Shown: positions 1 through 6,019, numbered from the stretch's first letter. The stretch: DNA of 7,003 nucleotides from Acidimicrobiia bacterium (GCA_022865365.1 JALHSW010000383.1:1-7003); one strand, 5' to 3'. Notes: a model not told the origin generated them from the letters alone. Translations and numbers: made by a program.

Positions 1-335
1 ACGATGCCAACCGCCCAGAGCGCGCCGACCCGGTACAGGAGCGTGAAGAGGGAGTTGAGCTCGTCGGGCAGCGTGTTGAAGAACGTGAAGAGGTTCTGCT
101 CAGCCTTGCTGAGATCGCCCTCGTGGGCGATGAACAGCGCGACGGCGATGACGGCGACGACGAGGCGCACCCAGTCGCTGGTGCGGCGCCGGTACGGCTG
201 CTCCGACGCCGGGCCGAACGTGCCGTGGCGCCAGTGCTCGAGTCGGCCATGAAGGTTCACGTCGTGAGTCTTCGGCCTCGGCTTGGGCTTGGGCTTGGGC
301 TTGGGCTTGGGCTTCGATGTGGCGGTCGTGCTCAC
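1..335 (-). CDS. Membrane protein N-terminus (flippase-like / lysylphosphatidylglycerol synthase-TM-like), partial
   Basis: This reading frame starts at a GTG at 335 and runs off the left edge, giving 111 visible residues without a stop. It opens with a short polar stretch (MSTTATS), then a lysine-proline repeat at residues 8-22, then a basic/aromatic segment (HWRHGTFGP, YRRRTSDW). A hydrophobic helix follows at about 55-70 (VRLVVAVIAVALFIA), then a polar loop, and a second hydrophobic stretch begins near 94. The arrangement of YRRRTSDW, first helix, loop with FNTLPDELNSLF, then second helix resembles, from memory, the N-termini of large actinobacterial multi-pass proteins annotated as flippase-like or lysylphosphatidylglycerol synthase transmembrane proteins. 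That family call is inference from a short fragment. The start is supported by a G-rich stretch just upstream and by the frame keeping membrane-protein composition while the two other minus frames give arginine/serine-rich nonsense. It lies 51 bp downstream of the SDR on the same strand, so co-transcription is possible. The lysine-rich N-terminus is expected to be cytoplasmic by the positive-inside rule. Confidence 0.62.
   Translation of the reverse strand, partial: MSTTATSKPKPKPKPKPKPRPKTHDVNLHGRLEHWRHGTFGPASEQPYRRRTSDWVRLVVAVIAVALFIAHEGDLSKAEQNLFTFFNTLPDELNSLFTLLYRVGALWAVGI
280..314 (-). repeat. Hexanucleotide tandem repeat encoding Lys-Pro
   Basis: On the plus strand the unit GGCTTG is repeated five times without error and followed by GGCTT. 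On the coding (minus) strand this reads AAGCCC, alternating Lys and Pro at residues 8-19 of the membrane protein, and the pattern continues degenerately as RPK. Because the unit is six bases, gain or loss of a copy keeps the frame and changes the tail by one Lys-Pro pair. A perfect array is prone to slipped-strand length change. The same array creates Gly-Leu and Ala-Gln repeats in overlapping non-coding frames, which should not be taken as proteins. Confidence 0.93.
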
Positions 336-386
336 GCAGGCCCCCGGCGATCGGCGTCACCGACACCGTACGCGACGGCCACCCGG

Positions 387-1361
387 TCAGGTGCCAGCCT
401 CGGTGACCGACGTCACGAGATCCCAGAGTCGGGTGCGGTCCTCCGGCGATTCCCGGGTCGCCGGGACGCGGTGCGTTCCGCGCGGGCGGCGATCGAGCCA
501 GAAGCGTCCGGAGGATCGAGTCGGCTCGTCGGCGACCGCGAGCCACACGATCGTGTCGGCGCCTTCAGCGGGTGAGCGCAGCCGCGAGCCGAGCAACTTC
601 TCGAACTTCGGAAGTGCGTCGTGGACGCCGGGCGTAGCAGCCCAGCCCGGGTGCATCGCGTGAAACGTGATGCCGCGGCCCTCGTCTCGCTCCGCCCACA
701 GCTCGGTGAGCACCACCTGTGCGCGCTTGGCCCGGGCGTAGGCCACGCTACCCCTGTAGCCCTGCTGCGACTCGAGATCATCGATGACGAGCCTTTGGGT
801 GTACATGCCACCGGACGAGACAGTGACCACCCGGGCTCCACCCGTGCGCTCCAGCAGCGGGCGGAGTCCCTCGGTGAGCGCGAATGGTCCGAGCACCATT
901 GTCGCAAAGGTCACCTCATGACCGTCGGGTGATTCACGTCGTTCTTGTATGAGCGCGCCGGCGTTGTGCACCAGGACGTCGAGCCGAGACTCGCGCTCGA
1001 GGACCTCGGTGACGAGACGCCGCACATCGGTGAGGTTCGCCAGGTCGGCGAGATAGGTCGCGACGTCGGCACCGGGTGCTGCGGACTCGACATCTGCTCG
1101 CGCGGCCGTGGTCTTCGCCGGGTCGCGACCGACGAGGCGGACCGATGCGCCCATGCGAGCGAGCTGGCGCGCGGTCTCGAGTCCGAGCCCGGAAGTGGCA
1201 CCGGTGATGAGCACCACGCGTCCGGTCGCGTCGATCGCCTCGAGATCCTCCCAGCCTGAGAGGTGACGGCGGACGGTGATCCCGACATCGGTGTAGCTGG
1301 CGACAACGGTCGCCTCGAGGGTGGCGTCGACGAGGCGGGACAGCGGCTGGGGAAGTTCCAT
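387..1361 (-). CDS. SDR family oxidoreductase, DHRS12-like
   Basis: A 324-residue NAD(P)-dependent short-chain dehydrogenase. Numbering from the ATG at 1361, the Rossmann glycine motif TGATSGLG is at 54-61, and the NNAG motif is present as HNAG at 132-135. The catalytic serine lies in VSSGGMYTQ (about 182-183) and the YxxxK pair is Tyr208/Lys212 (AYARAKRAQ). The stretch between Ser and Tyr is longer than in classical SDRs, as in retinol-dehydrogenase/DHRS types. The combination VSSGGMYTQ, AYARAKRAQVVLTE, HPGWAATPGV, SRLRSPAEGADTIVWLA and SGRFWLDR matches what I know of DHRS12-like proteins, as does the roughly 45-residue N-terminal lead ending in a GITVRRHLSGWEDL-like segment. The substrate is unknown; lipophilic alcohols or ketones are typical for the group. 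A TTG at 1373 is an in-frame alternative start adding four residues, but neither start has a good ribosome binding site. It is divergent from the CoA-transferase and 51 bp upstream of the membrane protein on the same strand. Confidence 0.88.
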   Translation of the reverse strand: MELPQPLSRLVDATLEATVVASYTDVGITVRRHLSGWEDLEAIDATGRVVLITGATSGLGLETARQLARMGASVRLVGRDPAKTTAARADVESAAPGADVATYLADLANLTDVRRLVTEVLERESRLDVLVHNAGALIQERRESPDGHEVTFATMVLGPFALTEGLRPLLERTGGARVVTVSSGGMYTQRLVIDDLESQQGYRGSVAYARAKRAQVVLTELWAERDEGRGITFHAMHPGWAATPGVHDALPKFEKLLGSRLRSPAEGADTIVWLAVADEPTRSSGRFWLDRRPRGTHRVPATRESPEDRTRLWDLVTSVTEAGT

Positions 1362-1377
1362 GGGACGGGTCAACGCC

Positions 1378-1416
1378 GTCGACCGGTCCGAAAGTCCCGC
1401 CTACGCTTCGTCCGTG
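1378..1416 (+). promoter_or_regulatory. Candidate leaderless promoter of the CoA-transferase gene
   Basis: A -35-like GTCGAC (1378-1383) is followed, after an 18-base spacer, by a -10-like TACGCT (1402-1407). Six bases later comes the GTG start at 1414, placing the expected transcription start on or next to the start codon. This geometry is typical of leaderless transcripts in actinobacteria, and no Shine-Dalgarno sequence precedes the GTG. An 8-bp palindrome, GACCGGTC (1381-1388), overlaps the -35 end of the spacer and could be an operator or chance. Based on pattern only. Confidence 0.45.
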
Positions 1417-2712
1417 CCGGAGCGCCTGAGCCCCCATGACGCCGCGGCTCGGATCGGTGCACGCGACGAGCTCGCGATCCCGCTGGGGCCCGGGCAGCCG
1501 AGCACCTTCCTCCATGCGCTCGGCGAACGGGACGACTTCGAGGCGCTCGTCGTCCACGGCGCCCTCCTGATCGACCTGTTTGCGCTCTTCACCCGCCGCG
1601 GCGTGAAGCTGAGGAGCGGGTTCTTCGGACCCGCGGAGCGCTTCCTGCTCGACGCCGGCCACGACGTCGAGTTCGTGCCTGCCGACTTCCGGCGCTTCTC
1701 GCTCGTCGCTCGCCGCGTGCACCCGCGGGTGGTCGCGACCGCAACCAGCGCGCCCGATGCCGACGGGTTCCTGAGTCTCTCGCTCCACGCCGGCGCGACC
1801 GTCGACGAGCTGCACCGGGCGGGACGCGACCCCGACCGCCTGCTCATCGTGGAGTCCAACCCACAGCTCCCGCACACGATCGGCATCCCGCCCGAGTTCC
1901 CACACTCGATCCACGTCGACGAAGTCGACATCCTGGTCGAAGGCGACCATGAGCCGTTTGTCCTGCCGGACGCCGAGCCGACCGACGCCGAACGTGCGAT
2001 CGCGCAGCACGCGAGCGAGTACCTCCACGACGGCTGCACGATTCAAACAGGAATCGGCGGCGTGCCGAGCGTGATCGCCAAGATCTTGGCCGCGGGTGAC
2101 GGCGGCGATTATGGCGTGCACTCCGAGATGTTCACGACCGGTCTCATGCACCTGCACGAGGCCGGGAAGGTGACGAATCGCAAAGGCTCGGCATTCGACG
2201 GCTTCTCGGTCGCGACCTTCGCGGCGGGAACGCTCAAGCTCTACGCGTGGCTCGACGGCAACGAGGACGTTCGCTTCCTGCCCGTCGACGCGGTGAACAC
2301 CCCGTCGATGATCGCCGAGAAACGCGACATGGTCACCATCAACGGCGCGCTCCTGGTCGACCTCGAGGGCCAGGTGGCGGCCGACACGATCGGAAGCCGT
2401 CAGTACTCGGGGATCGGCGGGCACGAGGACTTCGTCGCGGTGTCGGGCTTCCAGCTCTCGGACCGAGCGCTCATCTGCCTGCCGTCGGCGTCTGAGGTCC
2501 AGGGCGTGATGCTCCCGCGCATCGTCCACCGCTTCCCTCCGGGAACCGCCGTCACGACACCCCGCCACCACATCGACGTGGTCGTCACCGAGTTCGGTGC
2601 GGCCGAGCTCGCGGGTCGAACCGTCCGTGAACGTGCGGCCGCGTTGGCCGCGATCGCCCATCCCGACTTTCGTGAAGAGCTCGTCGACGCCGCGGCGCAC
2701 GACGTCTCCTGA
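1414..2712 (+). CDS. Acetyl-CoA hydrolase/transferase family protein (4-hydroxybutyrate CoA-transferase-like)
   Basis: A 432-residue class I-type CoA-transferase or CoA-ester hydrolase that would exchange CoA between a carboxylate and an acyl-CoA via a glutamyl-CoA intermediate. The family glycine motif GIGGVP is at 213-218. The catalytic glutamate is Glu238 in VHSEMFTTG, the same number reported for Clostridium aminobutyricum 4-hydroxybutyrate CoA-transferase. SGIGGHEDF (to 340) corresponds to the glycine loop usually read as GGQVDF, here with His-Glu for Gln-Val. The C-terminus has the family hallmark VVTEFGAAELAGRTVRERA...IAHPDFREEL. Length fits the family (about 430-440). The GTG at 1414 is preferred over in-frame ATG 1360 and GTG 1321: homologues begin near the SPHDAA segment, a -10-like box sits directly upstream, and the earlier starts would run into the divergent SDR start. 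It ends 10 bp from the convergent SDR. The acyl substrate cannot be deduced; acetyl, propionyl, succinyl and 4-hydroxybutyryl are all known in the family. Confidence 0.88.
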   Translation: MPERLSPHDAAARIGARDELAIPLGPGQPSTFLHALGERDDFEALVVHGALLIDLFALFTRRGVKLRSGFFGPAERFLLDAGHDVEFVPADFRRFSLVARRVHPRVVATATSAPDADGFLSLSLHAGATVDELHRAGRDPDRLLIVESNPQLPHTIGIPPEFPHSIHVDEVDILVEGDHEPFVLPDAEPTDAERAIAQHASEYLHDGCTIQTGIGGVPSVIAKILAAGDGGDYGVHSEMFTTGLMHLHEAGKVTNRKGSAFDGFSVATFAAGTLKLYAWLDGNEDVRFLPVDAVNTPSMIAEKRDMVTINGALLVDLEGQVAADTIGSRQYSGIGGHEDFVAVSGFQLSDRALICLPSASEVQGVMLPRIVHRFPPGTAVTTPRHHIDVVVTEFGAAELAGRTVRERAAALAAIAHPDFREELVDAAAHDVS

Positions 2713-2722
2713 GCGCGTCGGT

Positions 2723-3604
2723 TCAAGCGAGGTCGGCGAAGCGAGGGATCCCCGAGCGACCCTCGGCGAACAGGGTTGCCTTGGCCGACGCGAGGTCGTC
2801 GGCTTCCCACGCGGGGTCGAGCTCGACGCGGCTCGTGACCCTGAGCGGACCGACGACGCCGATGCGCCACCCCACCACCAGCAGCACCTGGCCGCTCACG
2901 TCGGCAGCGTCGTCGCAGCACAGCCACGTGACGAGCTTCGCTGCGTGCGCGGGGTCGTACGGGTCGGGCCCGGACTCGGGCGCGGCGAAGAGCTCGACGC
3001 CGTCGGTCATGCGCGTGCGGGCGCGCATCGCGACGGCATTGACCGTCACGCCGTACTTGGCGAGCTCGGAGGCCAGCTCGAGCGTGAGCCCCAGGACCCC
3101 GGCTTTCGTCGCGGCGTAGTTGGCATGACCGCGCCCGGGGAAGAGCCCGCCTTCGCTCGTCGAGTTCACGATGCGCCGCCCGGGAGCGGGGCCCTGGTCG
3201 TGCCAGTACTGGCCCGCGAACCGCGACGGCGCGAAGTGTCCCTTGAGGTTCACGTCGACAACCTCGTCCCACTCCTCCTCGCTCATCTTGAAGCTCATGC
3301 GGTCGCGCGTGACGCCCGCGTTGTTCACGAGCACGTGAAGATCGCCGAACGACTCCACCGCGCACTGTACGAGCGCCTCGGCGGTTGCCCACTCCGACAC
3401 GCTCCCGACGTGGACCACGGCCTCGCCGCCGGCCCCACGGATCTCCTCGACGACCGCCTCGGCGGCCTCGCCGGAGCGGTTGTTCACGACGACGCAGGCG
3501 CCGGCGGCGGACAGCGCGAGGGCGTGCGAGCGTCCGAGGCCACGGCCGGCACCGGTGACGATCGCGACGCGCCCCGAGAGATCGACCTTCACGGGGGACA
3601 TCAT
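2723..3604 (-). CDS. SDR family oxidoreductase, FabG / (3R)-hydroxyacyl-CoA dehydrogenase-like
   Basis: A 293-residue classical SDR. The cofactor motif TGAGRGLG is at 17-24, NNAG at 94-97, and the catalytic set is Asn119 (DVNLKGHF), Ser150 (NSTSEGG), Tyr163 and Lys167 (YAATK). Asn41-Asn42-Arg43 after the second strand, with no acidic residue at the strand end, hints at NADP or an unusual NAD preference. The stretch from EGGLFPGRGHANYAATKAG to VNAVAMRARTRMT, with the roughly 45-residue tail after VVGWRIGVV, resembles actinobacterial hydroxyacyl-CoA dehydrogenases and the dehydrogenase domain of multifunctional enzyme 2. A beta-oxidation role (3-hydroxyacyl-CoA to 3-ketoacyl-CoA) is therefore plausible but inferred. 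Met193 stands where proline is common (VNAVAPRAR). Two tandem ATGs at 3604 and 3601 are possible starts, neither with a clear ribosome binding site. It is divergent from the P450 and convergent with the CoA-transferase. Confidence 0.88.
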   Translation of the reverse strand: MMSPVKVDLSGRVAIVTGAGRGLGRSHALALSAAGACVVVNNRSGEAAEAVVEEIRGAGGEAVVHVGSVSEWATAEALVQCAVESFGDLHVLVNNAGVTRDRMSFKMSEEEWDEVVDVNLKGHFAPSRFAGQYWHDQGPAPGRRIVNSTSEGGLFPGRGHANYAATKAGVLGLTLELASELAKYGVTVNAVAMRARTRMTDGVELFAAPESGPDPYDPAHAAKLVTWLCCDDAADVSGQVLLVVGWRIGVVGPLRVTSRVELDPAWEADDLASAKATLFAEGRSGIPRFADLA

Positions 3605-3617
3605 GGCAGCGCGAACG

Positions 3618-3630
3618 ACCGGCGGCCGGT
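3618..3630. repeat. Perfect 6-1-6 inverted repeat in the SDR/P450 divergent region
   Basis: ACCGGC-G-GCCGGT is a perfect palindrome with a one-base centre. It lies between the divergent SDR and P450 starts and just upstream of a -10-like TACGCT at 3636-3641, where a repressor would block the P450 promoter. Divergent regions of this kind often hold TetR-family operators, but no regulator gene is in the window, and short GC-rich palindromes arise by chance in such DNA. Confidence 0.4.
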
Positions 3631-3635
3631 TGCCG

Positions 3636-3641
3636 TACGCT
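3636..3641 (+). promoter_or_regulatory. Possible -10 element for the P450 gene
   Basis: TACGCT, the same hexamer as the probable -10 of the CoA-transferase, lies 53 bases upstream of the P450 ATG. No convincing -35 is found 17-18 bases upstream (CGAACG/GAACGA), so this is weak. If used, transcription would begin near 3648 with a leader of about 50 bases carrying the hairpin at 3653-3668. Confidence 0.25.
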
Positions 3642-3652
3642 GCCCGGCGACG

Positions 3653-3668
3653 ACCCGGCAGACCGGGT
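3653..3668 (+). repeat. 6-4-6 inverted repeat ahead of the P450 gene
   Basis: ACCCGG-CAGA-CCGGGT can fold as a six-pair, all-strong stem apart from one A-T, with a four-base loop. It sits 26 bases before the P450 start codon. It could be a second operator half or an mRNA hairpin in the P450 leader. No T-tract follows, so it is not a typical terminator. Confidence 0.4.
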
Positions 3669-3694
3669 GACCAGGGCGAACGCAGGCGAGGGGG

Positions 3695-4891
3695 ATGCGG
3701 GTGGAGTTCGATCCGCTGTCGTCGGACTTCTTCGACGACCCGTACGACACCTACCGGTGGCTACGCGACGATGCCCCCGTGTACCACAACGAGAGGTACG
3801 GGTTCTGGGCGCTCTCGCGCTTTGCCGACGTGGTGAGCGCGCATCGTGACTGGAAGACGTTCAGCTCCGAGCACGGCCTCACGATCGACCAGCTCACCGA
3901 CCCCAACTCGGGTGTCAAGGGCACGAGCATCATCATGATGGACCCGCCCGAGCACGACCGCATGCGCAAGCTCGTGAGCCGCGTGTTCACGCCGCGGGCG
4001 ATGGCCGCGCTCGAGCCGATGGTGCGCGGCGTGATCTCGTCGTACCTCGACCCGCTCGACGCCTCGGAGTCGTTCGACGCGGTGGCCGACTTCGCGGCTC
4101 CGTTCCCCGTCGAAGTGATCTCGGTGATGCTCGGCGTGCCGAAGGCGGATCGCCAGCAGATCCGTCACTGGACCGACATGATGCTGCGCCGCGAGGAAGG
4201 CGATCCAAAGCCGAGCCATGCGTCGATCGAGGCGTCACTGCTCCAGATCGGGTACTTCCTCGAGCTCATCGCCGAGAAGCGCCAGCACGCGGGCGACGAC
4301 ATGGTGACGCGCCTCACCGAGGTCGAGGTGGAAGGAGAGGACGGGTCCACACACCGACTCACCGACGCCGAGATCGCCGGCTTCTCCGCGCTGCTCGCCG
4401 CGGCGGGGAGCGAGACCGTCACCAAGCTGGTCGGGAGCGGGTTGGTGCTGTTCGCGCGAAACCCCGACGAGTGGCGCAAGCTGCTCGACGATCCCGAGAA
4501 GGCGCCGGCCGCGGTCGAGGAGGTGCTGCGCTACTGGGCCCCGTCGCAGTACCAGGGGCGCTTCACGCATCGGTCGGCCGAGTACGAGGGCGGCACGATC
4601 CCCGAGGGAGTTCCCGTCTTTCTCATCACAGGCGCGGCCAACCGCGACGAGCGCGAGTACGAGGACCCCGATCGCTTCGACATCGACCGCGAGGTTGGCT
4701 TGAGCGTTGGTCTCGGACACGGCATCCACGCGTGCCTCGGTGCCGCGCTCGCACGCCTCGAGAGCCGGGTGGCCTTCGACGAGCTGCGAACGCGGATGCC
4801 CGCCTACGCGATCGACGACGCCGGCCTGCGGCGCGTCCAGATGTCGAACGTCGCCGGCTTCTCGAACGTCCCCGTCACCCGCGTCACCTGA
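3695..4891 (+). CDS. Cytochrome P450 monooxygenase
   Basis: A soluble, class I-type bacterial P450 of 398 residues, expected to take electrons from a ferredoxin and reductase not present here. The I-helix oxygen-activation motif AGSET is at 237-241 (Glu240/Thr241 as the acid-alcohol pair) and the K-helix ExxR is Glu276-Arg279 (EEVLR). The Asn-Arg-Asp segment before the heme loop (ANRDEREYEDPDRFDI) is typical. The heme loop is LGHGIHACLG with Cys347 as the iron ligand; Leu occupies the position of the first Phe in the usual FGxGxHxCxG. MMDPPEHDRMRKLVSRVFTPR matches the conserved C-helix region. There is no membrane anchor, normal for bacterial P450s. The start is ambiguous: the G-rich stretch GAGGGGG (3688-3694) abuts ATG 3695 but is ideally spaced (6 bases) for the in-frame GTG at 3701, giving a 396-residue protein. 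The substrate is not identifiable; neighbouring SDR and CoA-transferase genes suggest lipid, sterol or terpenoid-like oxidation. The last 8 bases overlap the convergent yceI-like gene. Confidence 0.93.
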   Translation: MRVEFDPLSSDFFDDPYDTYRWLRDDAPVYHNERYGFWALSRFADVVSAHRDWKTFSSEHGLTIDQLTDPNSGVKGTSIIMMDPPEHDRMRKLVSRVFTPRAMAALEPMVRGVISSYLDPLDASESFDAVADFAAPFPVEVISVMLGVPKADRQQIRHWTDMMLRREEGDPKPSHASIEASLLQIGYFLELIAEKRQHAGDDMVTRLTEVEVEGEDGSTHRLTDAEIAGFSALLAAAGSETVTKLVGSGLVLFARNPDEWRKLLDDPEKAPAAVEEVLRYWAPSQYQGRFTHRSAEYEGGTIPEGVPVFLITGAANRDEREYEDPDRFDIDREVGLSVGLGHGIHACLGAALARLESRVAFDELRTRMPAYAIDDAGLRRVQMSNVAGFSNVPVTRVT

Positions 4892-5372
4892 CCCTCGAGA
4901 CAAGGACGCGGATGGAGACGACGATCTGGGGGTCGACCTTGAGCATCAGGAGTCGTGGCGGTTCAAGGCCCCAGTCGCGCACGTCGAAGGTGTGCTCGCC
5001 TTCGATCATGAGTGCATCCGCGGTCGCCATCGTGACCGCGACGACGCCGCTGACCGCCCGTTCCACGCCGTGGAACGCGATCGTGCCGCGCAGCCTCGCC
5101 GACCCGTCGTCGTTGGATTCCATCGCGGTCATCGTCCCGACGATCGTGGGGTGACGGGCAGTGTCGATCCGACGGCGCGTCTCGCGGTCGAGGAGCGGGT
5201 TTCCCCAGCGCAGCTGTTCGGCGTCGAGCTCGATGCGAGCGCCCCTGACGGTCGTGCCGTCCAGGTCGGCCCAACCTCGGAGCCCCTCGGCGCGACCGGT
5301 GATGGCGTGCAACGACGACGTGGCCGCGACCCGGACCTCGGACTGGGCCGCGTCGACGTCGTAGCGAGTCAC
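4884..5372 (-). CDS. YceI-domain protein (lipid-binding lipocalin-like)
   Basis: A 162-residue protein matching the YceI family, whose studied members are beta-barrel, lipocalin-like proteins that bind isoprenoid or other lipids. Family features are the opening TRYDVDAAQSEVRV, RHPTIVGTM (73-81), the strand LRGTIAFHGVERAVSG (94-109), and the closing EGEHTFDVRDWGLEPPRLLMLKV...IVVSIRVLV. No signal peptide is present, unlike secreted E. coli YceI, so it is probably cytoplasmic. The GTG start at 5372 overlaps the lipB stop codon (GTGA), so translation is likely coupled to lipB. An extension upstream in this frame (to 6110) is arginine-rich, antisense-like sequence over lipB and is rejected. The 3' end overlaps the P450 by 8 bp, tail-to-tail. 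The family call is firm; the ligand is unknown. Confidence 0.85.
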   Translation of the reverse strand: MTRYDVDAAQSEVRVAATSSLHAITGRAEGLRGWADLDGTTVRGARIELDAEQLRWGNPLLDRETRRRIDTARHPTIVGTMTAMESNDDGSARLRGTIAFHGVERAVSGVVAVTMATADALMIEGEHTFDVRDWGLEPPRLLMLKVDPQIVVSIRVLVSRVR

Positions 5373-6019
5373 GCGGGGACGCGCATCCCGATGGCCCACT
5401 GCTCCGACGCGCGCTGCTCGATCGCGTCGGCGACCTCGTCGATCGATGCCGCCACGCCTTCTGCAGCGAGGGAGGTGACCGCAAGGCCGTGCAGGCCGCA
5501 CGGGACGATGTGCTCGAACATCATGAGGTCGGGGTCGACGTTGATCGCGAACCCGTGCATCGAGCGCCCGCGCGTGAGGCGGACGCCGATCGCAGCGATC
5601 TTGCGACTGGAGACCCACACGCCGGCGTACCCGGGCTCGCGGCCGGCCCCATCGAGGCCGACGTCGGTGAGCGCGTTGATGACGACCTGCTCCACCGAAG
5701 CGACGTACGTGCTCACCGCGCCCGGGCGGAACGGCACGTCGAGGATCGGGTACCCGACGAGCTGACCGGGACCGTGGTACGTCACGTCGCCACCCCGGTT
5801 CGTACGGACCAACGTGGCACCGACCTGCGCCGGATCGACGAGCACGTGCTCCGGCCGGGCGCGCACGCCGAGGGTGTACACGTGCGGATGCTCGAGGAGG
5901 AGCAGCCATGATTCGCCGACGCGTTCGAAGAGCTCGGTCTGGAGCGCGAGCGCCTCGTCGTAGTCGACGACGCCGAGTCGACGGACCCGCAGCGGTTCGA
6001 GGGTCACCCGCGTGGTCAT
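5369..6019 (-). CDS. lipB: Lipoyl(octanoyl) transferase LipB
   Basis: A 216-residue octanoyltransferase that moves the octanoyl group from octanoyl-acyl carrier protein to the lysine of lipoyl domains (pyruvate and 2-oxoglutarate dehydrogenases, glycine cleavage H protein). This is the first step of de novo lipoate assembly, before LipA inserts sulfur. The signature RGGDVTYHGPGQ is at 75-86. The conserved lysine is Lys140 (RKIAAIGVR) and the acyl-carrying cysteine is Cys174 (FEHIVPCGL), equivalent to Lys135/Cys169 of E. coli LipB. GFAINV (156-161) is also conserved. Length is normal. The ATG at 6019 overlaps the upstream membrane-protein stop as ATGA, and its own stop overlaps the next gene as GTGA, so it is the middle of a coupled cluster. 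The partner lipA is not in the window; it would have to lie elsewhere, or beyond the intervening P450 and SDR genes. Confidence 0.97.
   Translation of the reverse strand: MTTRVTLEPLRVRRLGVVDYDEALALQTELFERVGESWLLLLEHPHVYTLGVRARPEHVLVDPAQVGATLVRTNRGGDVTYHGPGQLVGYPILDVPFRPGAVSTYVASVEQVVINALTDVGLDGAGREPGYAGVWVSSRKIAAIGVRLTRGRSMHGFAINVDPDLMMFEHIVPCGLHGLAVTSLAAEGVAASIDEVADAIEQRASEQWAIGMRVPA

Noticed and set aside
280..314. Tandem array as a CRISPR or regulatory iteron
   Set aside because: The unit is only six bases with no spacers and lies in frame inside a coding sequence.
336..386. Terminator or promoter between the DHRS12-like SDR and the membrane protein
   Set aside because: I found no stem with a T-tract and no convincing -35/-10 pair on the minus strand; a TACGGT hexamer is present but isolated.
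100..663. Gly-Leu and Ala-Gln repeat proteins in frames across the hexamer array
   Set aside because: They are other-frame readings of the Lys-Pro repeat and of the SDR 3' end; only the Lys-Pro frame continues into a credible membrane helix.
1362..1373. TTG start for the DHRS12-like SDR
   Set aside because: It adds only four residues (MTRP) ahead of an in-frame ATG and has no ribosome site; ATG 1361 is more economical, though not proven.
934..2700. Long 588-codon open frame on the minus strand
   Set aside because: It lies antisense to the CoA-transferase and partly over the SDR in another frame. Its product is Arg/Asp/His-rich without domains, a common artefact of high-GC coding DNA.
2400..3392. 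330-codon open frame on the minus strand
   Set aside because: Out-of-frame shadow of the SDR at 2723-3604 and antisense of the CoA-transferase end; arginine-rich with no motifs.
2597..3670. 357-codon open frame on the plus strand
   Set aside because: It is antisense to the minus-strand SDR with complete catalytic motifs; composition is Arg/Val/His-rich with no recognisable domain.
4707..5765. 352-codon open frame on the plus strand
   Set aside because: It crosses the P450 3' end in a wrong frame and continues antisense to yceI-like and lipB, whose families are clear.
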